Source: Pezicula radicicola (taxonomy: Eukaryota; Ascomycota; Leotiomycetes; Helotiales; Dermateaceae). From it: a stretch of DNA of 64,000 bases. A program made the position numbers and the translations under genes. The notes under the pieces are model-generated. The model worked only from the letters and a program-made list of their open reading frames with translations. It ran no database searches and was not told the DNA's origin. The stretch is taken from contig PDUO01000020.1 of NCBI GenBank assembly GCA_003008705.1, positions 374,817 to 438,816 on the forward strand, given 5' to 3'. Below are positions 48,925 through 59,120 of the stretch, piece after piece; position 1 is the first letter of the stretch, and each line of letters begins with the position of its first letter.

Positions 48925-50295
48925 TCACTCAAAAACTGATCCATCCATAGCCGTTCTGGCCATTTTCGCTGCCGGCTCAGTCATTTCGGTATCTTCAGAA
49001 GTACCATATTTTCTCTCCCATAAGTTCTTCATAGCCTGGTAAAGAAAAAGGTACTGCTCTGGAGATTGGACCATTGTTCGCCGTTGGGTACGCAACGAAT
49101 TGACAGCTTCGAAAATCGGATCTTTGCTATCATCTATCTTCTCCCACGCACCGGCATCCAGTTCCCCAACCAGGTATTCCAGAGCAACGAATGTTCCACT
49201 GCGGCCGACTCCGGCGCTACAGTGTACGATCCTCGGGTTTTCGGGAGCACTGTTCTTTTCGCGGGAGAGATGCATTAGAGACAAAATGCTGTCCAGATGT
49301 TCTTGCTCCGGAGCACCGAAGTCGGGCCAGCCAGGGTAAAGAAAGTGATAGATAATTTTCTCTTCGTCGGACCCTTCAACGGTCATGGCCAGTTTCCGTA
49401 ACTCAATCTCTTCGCCCTGTGGTGTTTCTTCTCGAGATACAAAACGGATTGTAGCTTTGAAATTCTCTCCAAGCGGATGATAGCTATCTTCGTCATTCTC
49501 ATTGCTTGTGGGTTGATATGGCTCGTTGATTTTCAATGGTTCTGACCGTTCATCGAGTGGGTAGTAAGGATAGCATTTTTCTTGAAGTCCAAATCGAGCG
49601 GGTGCGCCAGGAAATACAGGTACGTGCGTCGGAGTGAGCATTATGATAACTGCTGGAGATGTCTTTAAAGGATTGGACAAGTATTGCCACACCATCATCC
49701 ATGTATGGTCAATGGTTTCCTCCTTTGGACCTTGCATACAAATATACTTGTCTTGAGCTGCCGTCGTACTGTCTGTTGCTCGAGAAAGGGATTCCAAGTC
49801 GATGGGAGATGCGTTGATGTAATCACTGTACCCTTCTGGAACCTGGAGCTTGACCCGGTTCTTGTACCAAGGTGAAATGTTGGTGTACCGATCCAGAATC
49901 CTGTCAGGGTTGGGAAGAGCCCACTCAGCTTCCAATGATTTGTCATGCTTTCTCGATTCCAATCGTCCCTTCTCCAGCTCTTGGAGCTCGATGAACTTTT
50001 CGAGCTGGTCACTGTCGCTTAATCGGAGAAAAGCAGGCATCTTCACAGAAGGCTTTGGATCTGAAATAGTTTTTGAATGCAAGTCTTGGCATTCAGACAA
50101 AGCTCCATCCAATTGTACCTACGAAACACCCAAGTTAGTTTCAAGCAACTCAAGTACATGTGATCAAGACAACACCATAGAAGAGCTACGGACCTTATCC
50201 ATACTAGGTAACGGGTCTCTTTGACGGGTGGGACTCTGGGGTAGCGCAGCAGGAGAGCGAGATCTCTTCTTAGAAGAAGAGCGGTTGCGGTGCAT
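48925..50295 (-). CDS. Protein tyrosine phosphatase, classical (non-receptor)
   Basis: Two exons: 50295-50194 and 50118-48925, giving 431 residues. Classical PTP motifs in order: pTyr-loop region NRVKLQVPEGYSDYINAS, CMQGPKEETIDHTWMMVWQ, WPD loop YPGWPDFGAP (Asp near 297), P-loop IVHCSAGVGRSGTF (Cys near 334), and Q-loop TMVQSPEQYLFLYQA. It lacks SH2 or membrane segments. The first exon supplies 34 residues rich in Ser/Arg/Lys (MHRNRSSSKKRSRSPAALP) and resembles a nuclear localisation or RS-like sequence. Its intron donor GTCCGT is weak, so an alternative start is possible. Yeast Ptp1 and fission yeast Pyp proteins are relatives; the latter dephosphorylate stress MAP kinases. The target here is unknown. 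Confidence 0.92.
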
Positions 50296-51591
50296 TTTAA
50301 TCTTAAGCCAACCTGGCGACCTTCCTCTTGAAGTATGGCGAGGCTCTTCTGGTGTTAAGCCAGCCGGTGGAAACTGGTGAAGTTTAGCTCAATACGTCAA
50401 TAGCAATAGAGGGCATGCATACTTTGGGTGAACTGGGAGATGGTGACGCTGATGCTGATTCGACCTCCTCGTGTCGATGGCGCCGAAAGGCCCGTATTCG
50501 CTCCAGATTTGAATAGCCCGCAACTATGGAAGTGCGAGCTGTTGGAAAGAAGGAATATAAGGTGTGGCGCTCGCCTGGGGTATCAAAGGCAAGTTCTTGT
50601 TGCCAGGTCCGGAGAGAGAGTGGGAGAGGAATGTTGCAAAAATGGATGTCGCAACGGTGGTGAAGGTTCCAGAATAATGGAAGAAGGGTTGATAGCAAGG
50701 GTTCTACTTCTCTTTGAGAAAGAAAGATGCTAAACGTCCTTTCCTGAGAGTATGCAGAGTAGTTGAGATGCTGCAAGGCTCATGTGACTCTTGCGACGGC
50801 CCAGCTGGAGCCTGGATGCAGATGCAGCAGATATGAAAGAAATGCCCCGATTGCGCGCCTCTGGAAAGTCATGTTCTTCGCAAACAGAAGGAGTTGGGCA
50901 TATTATTTCAAAGGAAAGCAAAGGCGCGACAGAGAGCAAATGAAAGGAGGGTTGAGCTGAGATTTGGCATTAAAGCCATGATAGGGACGTAGTCAGGAGT
51001 TAAGGTATTTTTTATTTTTACATGCAGAGGGCAAAGGAAAATAAAATAAAAGGAGAAGGGCGCGACGGGTGGTCCTGTAACAGATTACGAAGTATCGTCA
51101 CCGATTCCCATCTAGCTCGCGTGCCGAGGCGGTTTAGGGCTGTCGCTGCCTGGTGTCGGTTCATGGTTGCCCAAAGAAGAGGAAGAGCAGAGGCCAGAGG
51201 GCAGCGCAGGAAGAAAGGAGACAGGGGAGAGGGGCTTGCCGAGCGCACCTTAGCCAGCCTAAGTACCCTAAGTACACACTAACCTTACTCGTTACCTACC
51301 ATTCATTACTGCTTCTCGTTTTTCGCCTCCACCACTCTCCGCATTTAATTTTCAAAGACGGACCAATTAATTAATTACTGTCCGACCAACATCATATTAT
51401 TACTGTCCTGTGCGTTGCAAAATTCTTTGCACAGCTCGGTGACTGCGTGCCGGCGATGATAATGAGGCATTGAACATGTGGTTACGTGTCGTAGAGGTAA
51501 GTGGGAAGTGGGAAGTGGGAAATCCATCACACACCCTTCACTACCTACCTCCCTATCATGATGAGAGGCTAATACGTTGGGCACCTCAGGT
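50296..51591. other. Phosphatase upstream region
   Basis: 1.3 kb. Frames of 65-130 codons on both strands overlap and show no family features. Presumed leader and promoter. Confidence 0.4.
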
Positions 51592-51913
51592 ATGGTTGAC
51601 CGCAAGAGTGAGTCTTCCTTTGAACCAATCCATCCTCTCGTACCCGTCATTCCTGACTCCAGCCAGCTCCTTGCGAGTCCTACATTTCATACTATGGTCC
51701 GCCGTGTTCACAAAAGAGTCCATGAGGTCCGACACGGTAAAGACCCAGCAGAAATGGGAGGTACGAAGATAGACAGTACGTGACTCAGGTCCATCTATGT
51801 GGCATACATCATCTCATGCGCTTGCAGATCCCAGCGGTTCGGTTTCTCAGCGCTTCCTCAAATATTACCTCGAGGAACTTAAGGATCAGTTTCGCGGAAC
51901 CACGAAGAAGTGA
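51592..51913 (+). CDS. Possible small spliced gene, unknown function
   Basis: Exon 1 runs from ATG 51592 (or 51694) to 51775, followed by an intron at 51776-51827 (52 bp, GTACGT..TTGCAG, both consensus). Exon 2 is 51828-51913. The join turns a frame that would stop at once into ..GGTKIDNPSGSVSQRFLKYYLEELKDQFRGTTKK. From the inner ATG the product is 55 residues, basic, starting MVRRVHKRVHEVRHGKD. The combination of good splice signals with protein-like sequence on both sides supports it. I do not recognise a family. It could equally be chance. Confidence 0.4.
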
Positions 51914-53463
51914 TCATCACTCTACTCGCACTCAGTAGCATTACTACATATGTATAAAAGGATTACATACAGGAAACAACATGGGCATTCGACTATGATC
52001 CAGGCGTTTGGGGTTAGGATTTGGGTTTGGCGTTCATATGACATGGCATTCCCCACTTAGCCATGGTCCGGCTTCTTTAGTAGCCACAAGCATTACACAC
52101 ATCATTCTGCTCTGATAAATCCAAGACAGATGCATGGTGAAAATGGCAAATTCCTGCGATCCAGATATTGCAGTCAAACAATGCAGTGAGTAGGAGCTTT
52201 GGTCATTGATTGTAGAACACTTCACATCTATTCGACTAAACTTCACTTATTCAAGATGAGTGGATAGTTCAGGATCAGATGCGTGGTCAGCTTGCATTGC
52301 TCATGCAGAGCGAGCTTTGAAACTGCGGCTGTGTTTCTTAACTATTAAGCTGGTCTGAGTTACTCAAACACAAGTGTCACGAGTGCCAACCTCGATTATT
52401 ACTACTCCTGCATTATGCGGGTCATCCATCGCATGTAAGTCATTTAAGGATCGGCCCGTCTCGCAGTGATGCACATCATCTGCGAACACCGGACTATAAA
52501 TTGGGCTCTTTGACGACCTCTATGTCATTTGGCTCTCATTCCGTCCGAAGAATAAAGGCTCACGCTTAAACCAGTCCAATGTTTCTCTTCCATACATTGG
52601 TATCTCTCCGGCCTCAAGCGCGAACAACCTTTAAGTAATGAAAGAAACGGTACTTTTATTTCATCTTTGGTTGGCCATTTGGTCCAAGGAAATGAATGGA
52701 CGAAGGAAGGGAAGGGAAGGGTTGTTGTTAAGCTGGGCATTTTGTATATAAAGATTGCACAATAAATATTTGCATTCATTCGTTTTATCGTTTTTGGAAG
52801 CATCAGATATACCTATTCAACATCACAGTCTTTAAATCCCTGAAATGCAATCAACCATACAGCTATTATTCCCTTCCCTATCTTTACTATGTTTCAATCA
52901 CCATTCATCAATCCCTTCACACACACACACACACACACTTACAAACCAAGTATAAAACCCATCCTCCTTTTCTTCTTGTCGCCCTTTATCCTTAACCAAA
53001 GTACATTAGGTCTAGAACAGATATCTTTAATAAACAAATCAACAACGCAAAAACATGCCCTGCAAAACCAATTGCTACTGCACAACCTGCCAACAACCAA
53101 TAAAACCCAAAACCGCAATCACCAATCTCCACCAAAAAAAACAAGGTAGCAGTGAGTAAACTCGGGGGGTGATTTGAGGAGGGGAGGAGAGGTGGTGTGT
53201 TGATTGAGTGAGTCAAGGTTGACGGGTTTGAGGTGGGGGAATTGGTTTATTATGGATGGAGAGAGTTTTGAGGCAGGAGTTGGTGGTTGGAATGGGAGCC
53301 TTCTTTGAATTTACGATCTGGATACTTAGGTAGTTATCCCCCATGCGCACTTGTTAACACCAGATCTTGGAAAGCTTGAAATGAATTTTGATATATCCTC
53401 CTATACAACTCCAATGCTAGTTATAACAGTATGCAAAATATATACTCCATGGACGAAAGGTTT
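51914..53463. other. Intergenic region with CA microsatellite
   Basis: 1.55 kb, no gene recognised. A (CA)n tract lies at about 52,918-52,938. 53,150-53,300 is G-rich on the plus strand. Confidence 0.45.
52918..52938. repeat. (CA)n microsatellite
   Basis: About ten CA dinucleotides in a row. Confidence 0.85.
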
Positions 53464-55131
53464 CTACAACATGGGCTTGAGGTCATCAGCTACCTTGAAC
53501 GGAGCTTCTGTCTTGCTCTTGATCTCATCAACTGTGACACCATCGGCAATTTCAATAAGTGTCAAGCCAGTAGCAAAATCGACATCAAAGACACCCTGCG
53601 GAGAATTAGCCTGGATCTAAATGGTTTAGATCGAGGAAGGAGAGTTACTTACCAACTCTGTGATAATCATCGACACGCATGCCTTGCCAGTCAATGGGAA
53701 AGCACACTGCTTCATAATCTTAGGACGGCCCTTCTTATCCGTATGTTCCATAGTAACCACAACCTTAGTCTGACTAGGATTCGACACTAAATCCATTGCA
53801 CCACCGAATCCCTTAACCTTGCCCGGTAACATCCAATTTGCCAAATCTCCTGAAGCACTAACTTGCATAGCTCCTAAGATTGTCAAATCAATCCGTCCGC
53901 TTCTAATCATGCCGAAACTCTCTTCACTACCAAAGGCAGCAGCGCCAGGTTTCAATGTCACGGTTTCTTTACCAGCGTTGATGAGATCGGCATCTTCTTG
54001 GCCTTTTTGTGGGTAAGGGCCAAGTCCTAGGATGCCATTCTCGGATTGAAGTTGGACTTCTACTTCTGGGCCGACGAAAGAAGGTGCGAGCATAGGCATG
54101 CCGATTCCGAGGTTGGCGTACATGCCGTTCTTAAACTCCTTAGCTGCGCGGCGGACAATACGTTCTCGCTTTGCTGCAGTCTCTCCACTTCCAAGCGCCT
54201 TCTTTGCATCGGGGTCATTGGGGTCTTTGGCGAGGGTGAGCTTCTCGATTTCCTTGGGTGTAGTGGACTGGATGACTCGCTTGACATAAATTCCGGGGAC
54301 ATGAACGGCTTCTGGTGATATCTCTCCAGGCTCAACGATGTGTTCTGCCTCAACGATTGTGCACTTGGCGTTTCGGGCCATGGCGCCGTTAAAATTGTTG
54401 GCTGCGAGGCGGAATTGCACATTTCCTAGCTTGTCTGCTTTGTAGGCCTTGACGAAAGCGTAATCTCCCTTGATGCTCTCTTCCATGAGATATTGCTTGC
54501 CGTCAAAGACCTTGACGTCTTTAGGGTATGAGTATTGCTTGGGTGTTCCATCTGTGTTGTTTCGCAGTGGCAGCTCCCCAGTTTGGACCACGGTGCCAAA
54601 TGCTGCTGGGGTGTAGAATGCGGGTATGCCTTTTCCTCCTGCCGCACAACGCTCTGCAAGTGTTCCTTGTGGGGTCAATTCGAGCTCGACTTCTCCAGTT
54701 AGATACATAGTTTCCAAAGTTTTGTTCTCTCCAATGTAACTCGCAATCATCTTTGCGATCTGTTTTGATTGCAGGAGCTTGCCCAAACCAGAATTATCTG
54801 TGCCTGCATTATTACTCACAGCAGTGAGCCCCTTGATGTGCTTCTGGTTGAGAACCTCATTAATCAGAGTGTCAGGAACACCACAGAGTCCGAATCCTCC
54901 ACATAGTAATGTCGAATTGGGTTTCATATCCTTCAGGGCTTCCGCCGCGGAAGGGAAAACTTTGTTGATTTCACATCGTCGGGAGGTTGAAGCAAACGTT
55001 CGGGCTAATAGAAGTGATTGCTGTAGATATAGAGTTAGAACTATATAAACGATTCTCATTGGATAAATTACCTTGGTGCTGTTCCTGGTGTAAGCTCTCG
55101 CTGTGCGGAAGCACAAGGATGCTGAAGACAT
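53464..55131 (-). CDS. Succinyl-CoA:3-ketoacid-CoA transferase, mitochondrial
   Basis: Three exons: 55131-55072, 55020-53653, 53595-53464, giving 519 residues, matching the family. The start at 55131 gives [20 protein letters not shown], joined to [20 protein letters not shown], a mitochondrial presequence ending in a typical RTFAST cleavage region. Both halves of the type I CoA-transferase are present: alpha-like ([34 protein letters not shown]) and beta-like ([27 protein letters not shown] with the catalytic Glu, and [15 protein letters not shown]). The C terminus is [19 protein letters not shown]. It moves CoA between succinyl-CoA and acetoacetate, linking ketone or acetyl-CoA use to the TCA cycle. 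The first intron (51 bp) has no in-frame stop, so its retention would add 17 residues. Confidence 0.95.
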
Positions 55132-55244
55132 AGTGAAAGAGTGAGTGGAGAGAGTGGAGATGGACGACAATAATAAGAAGGTGCTGCTCTAGATCAACAG
55201 GTCGACAGCTGGGCAAAGGTATATACTTGAGCTGGTCTCCTCTA

Positions 55245-55277
<33 letters not shown>

Positions 55278-55916
55278 AAGAGGATATTTGCAAGAAAAGA
55301 GAGAGATACTTGTTGAAGGGAGCTTTTAAAAGCTGGGGAACTTTCCCCCACCGTTCCTGAATTCCGGCAATGAACGCGGAACGCAACGGGCTAATTGATC
55401 GGAAGTGGAGAGAGGTAGGGTAATCCTTTAACCGCGGCTGCAAGAATACGGATAACTTCCCGGAATACTTTAACTTCAATTACAACTGTGGCGTTTAGAA
55501 GCGGGAGTAGAGTAAGGCGAAGTAGTGAATTGTGAATAATATGGTACTAAAACCCTTTGTAGAAAACATAACAGGATTAAAGAGGACAAGGCAGTTGACA
55601 ATACGAAAGTCCTACAACAGATGCAGCAGTCAGCACGCGACAACATTCACGCACCTCTTCTGTTCTCTGCCGTCCAATAGCTCCTTCACAAACAGTTTAC
55701 ATCCCATAAAAGCGAAGATATACTTGGTTTCGAGGCTCTACATACTACACTTCACGCCCCTTCAGCCCCACCTTTGCGATGATCAATTAATATCACGTGC
55801 TGTCCCAAGATGGCAGCTCGATATGCCGCAATCTCTCTGGAAACCCGAGAGATTTACCTCCAAAGAATCATTCCCTCCCATATCCAAGCGTATTCTCCAG
55901 CCATTGGCGCTTCAAA
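55132..55916. promoter_or_regulatory. Divergent region between the CoA transferase and M24 peptidase genes
   Basis: 785 bp. Contains the (TAG)11 repeat about 115 bp upstream of the CoA-transferase start. No gene found. Confidence 0.45.
55245..55277. repeat. (TAG)11 trinucleotide repeat
   Basis: 33 bp of perfect TAG repeat in the upstream region of the CoA-transferase gene. Read on the minus strand it is (CTA)11. Confidence 0.9.
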
Positions 55917-57389
55917 ATGCGGTTATCAGCTGGATTGAAGGCAGTTGGTCTACAGCTCCTCTTTGCCTTGAGCGCCACAGCTCGGCATTCCGATGAGCCA
56001 GTTGGTAAACCCAAAAACAACCGTCTCCCTCCTCTGAGAGAGCAAGCAGCACTCCAAGATGCATGGACGAAGGAGAGAATCTCCAACATCCCCAACCTAC
56101 TTGAGAAGCACGGCGTTGGTGCCTGGCTCATGTCGCAGAAGGAATATGCCGAAGATACTGTATTTTGGTCTTTGAAGTCTGCTACTCAATTTTCAGCCAG
56201 ACGGAGAACAATTCAGCTGTACTTGGCAAATGCTACAGATGGCCAATTTGCATACACTTGGATAGACAATACTCCTGATGTCTGGTCCGCCGTGCTTAAG
56301 GTGTTAGAGGAAAAAAACCCCGCTTCATTAGCTATTAACGTCCACAATCAAATTGCTTTCAGTGCCGGTCTCCATGCTGGTGAACTTGATAATATAATTC
56401 AGTACCTAGGTCCGGATTGGGGTGCAAAACTCGTCACTACACCTATGCTAGCTGTTGAATTTATCGCAACTAAGTTGAAGGATCAGCTACCATGGTACCG
56501 TCATCTGCAGGAGACGGCTTGGGCCATGATCTCTGAAGGATTTAGTGAGAAGGTCATTGTTCCTGGGACGACTACTACAAAGGTACGATGAGATCTGGTT
56601 CCACTCTATAAGAAGAAGTCATATTAATCCATTGCAGGATGTTGAATGGTGGCTCCGCGAAAAGATCCAACAAATGAACTATACCACATGGTTCATGCCC
56701 GATGTAGAAGTTGTTGATGCAAGTACCAAAATCCTTGGAAATTCATTCATGCCGAAGAATGTCATAAACTATGGGGACCTTCTTCATATGGACTTTGGAG
56801 TTACCGCTCTTGGACTAAATACGGACACACAGCACCTTGGCTATGTTCTCTACCCTGGAGAAACCGAGGCAGATATTCCTCAAGATCTGCGTGATGGTCT
56901 GAAGAAAGCCAACCGTCTACAAGACATTGTGAAGGAGAACATGAAGGTTGGCATAAGTGGAAATGAGATTCTGAAGATCTGTCTAGATAAAATGAGAAGC
57001 GAAGGGTTCGAAGGGATGGTCTACTCCCACCCTATAGGCGATTGGGGCCACTCTGCAGGCACCCTTATTGGTATAAACTTGTCTCTGTCTACTTCGCTTT
57101 GGAGTTTCTGGCTGACTGGAGAGAAGGCATGACAAATCTGCAAGAGGGAGTCCCAGTTCTTGGTGATCTTCCCCTCCTGGACAACACCTACTACTCGGTC
57201 GAACTATACGCTGAGCACCACGTGGATGACGGAAATAGAAATGGCTCAGTTCCCTTCTACCTTGAGGAGGACATTTACTTTGTTGATAACGAGACTGGAT
57301 GGGACTGGGTATATGGGAGACAAGAGAACTTTCATCTTATCCGAACACCAGCTATCGAAGATGCATTGCACGTGCAATACCTTAGTTAG
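55917..57389 (+). CDS. Secreted M24-family metallopeptidase (Xaa-Pro peptidase/creatinase fold)
   Basis: Three exons: 55917-56582, 56638-57070, 57127-57389, giving 453 residues. The start at 55917 provides a signal peptide ([24 protein letters not shown]); the open frame extends upstream to 55797 but would bury it. A creatinase-like N-terminal domain is followed by the pita-bread fold with likely metal ligands in order: HMDFG (Asp), NTDTQH (Asp), [12 protein letters not shown] (His), [10 protein letters not shown] (Glu) and [11 protein letters not shown] (Glu). NYTTW and NRNGSV add glycosylation sites. Probably exported and active on peptides outside the cell or in the vacuole. Substrate not predictable. 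Confidence 0.85.
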
Positions 57390-59120
57390 GAGTAAAACCA
57401 GCATAGGGTAAATATACGCCTGCGCTTAGCAACTTTTGATTGACTACCGCTAGAGCTCGTTCCCCTGCAATTGGTCCTGTTGCTGCTAGCACCAGTGGTG
57501 GGGTGATAGAATCGCTGTTCTGAGTCACTCAAAGCAACTTAGTAACTGAGTCCCCTCGATCCCCCCGAGTTTGTGTGCCATATTTCCGCCCAAGGAGAGC
57601 CTCCTTCATGCTGGCCCTCACAAATGTGTCGTCAAAGTTTAAGCGACGTGGTAATGATGTAGTTCAGAAGCTGCAGACTGGAGGTACCTTGCCTCACCAT
57701 CAGATCGCAAACACGCAACTATTCTTCTAATCCAATCTTATGACATTTAAATATACATGACACGTATGGTAGAGCCTGCAATACTAGGTGTTTCCTACAG
57801 GGAAATCATATACTCTCACGTGACCAAACAGCTTGGAGCCCTGTAGCTGAGATCTTGCCATCGCCGATTTCTTAAGACGTAGCACCGAGTGCCTAGCCCG
57901 CAAGCGCATGACTGTAGCGTAGAGGGGGGTGCCGACTGCGAGTTTCGAGTCAGTCTGGTCGTCCCCATGGTTCCCAAATGCTGCGATGCCACCGAGAATC
58001 TCGATGAAGGACATCACCCCGACCTTGTGTCGTCTTGTCCTTCCGTCTTGTCCTACCAGGTCAGGCGTCATCGTATGACGTTATATGACATATTGGCCTC
58101 TGTCGGCCTGTGTATTGACTCAGATGCATCGGTGTCGCGTTAACCACGATCGTGAGAGCACAGTGATGATTTCGAGCTCAAAAAAAGGTTGTTGGGGGAT
58201 AATAGGCCTGATAATGGAGGGAGAAGTGATGAGGTGAGGCTACAAGTGTTCGCGATAAACTGCACCAGAGTGACCCTAAAAAAACAATGCCTCCAGTGCG
58301 TGCTTCGTGGACATGAGCCACCGCTAAGCAAATTGCCGCAGTGTGGCTGGCACGAAAGGGGACCCTTTCACCGCGCTTTGTGGTAAGGTCGCAGATGGCA
58401 TCAGCGAATGATGGGCGAGCGATCACCGCACCCTGGACCTTAGCCGCTTTTGGATCTTCAGGCACTTCTGCGATCGAAAAGTTGGGTGCTGGTGACTTCA
58501 TTTTCTACAGCACTTCAACCAGCATTTCTCTCGAACTGCGCTTTTGAGCTCCTCAGGGCTGCCAGCTTTCCTAGACAAGTCCCCTAAAAATGGCCAGTCC
58601 TTCTACAAGCGCGGCTTTGAAGCCATATCATAGGCCAAAGGGTCTAGAATCGTCCCAAAAGCTCGATCTTGCTGCGACTGCTCACCTGGATTCGTGGAAA
58701 TGCGAATCGTCCAGGAACCCCCTTCTCATACCCTCATCATAACCTCATACTCATCATCATCATCGTCATACCGTTGACCTACGAGACCACACTCAATACT
58801 TTCACAGTTAAGATGCCACTGCGCGCAGTACTGCACATATTCCCAGAGTAGAGCCGCATACCACCTAAGAAATCCTCATTGCACTACATTTACTGTCCAG
58901 TTGACCTCTCCTTTACGAGCCCAGATTCCTGTCGATGCTCTTATATATACAGCCAAAAACCTGCTTGTCTTTCTCGAAGAACGAGTGACAACACCGCCGC
59001 ATAAACCGATCCTCGCGTTCGATGAGCAGCTGTTACCCATCTCCAAACTGGCACAGATCAGGCAAGAACAGTAGCGCACTCTTGCTTGTGAGTTTGCGCC
59101 TGCCCTGAGAGCTCTGTACT
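57390..59120. promoter_or_regulatory. frq upstream region
   Basis: 1.7 kb between the peptidase gene and the first frq ATG. The region contains several GATC cores (about 57559, 58148, 58421, 58453, 58472 and 58665), some as CGATC. GATC-containing light-response elements are bound by the White Collar complex in Neurospora, so these are candidates only. A short copy of the GTAACT/ACTCAAAGCAACT repeat motif occurs near 57,525-57,550. Small frames on both strands (up to 107 codons) have no recognisable content. Confidence 0.4.

Noticed and set aside
58178..58501. 107-codon minus-strand frame upstream of frq
   Set aside because: No conserved motif, and it lies in the region expected to be the frq promoter or leader. 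I see no reason to call it.
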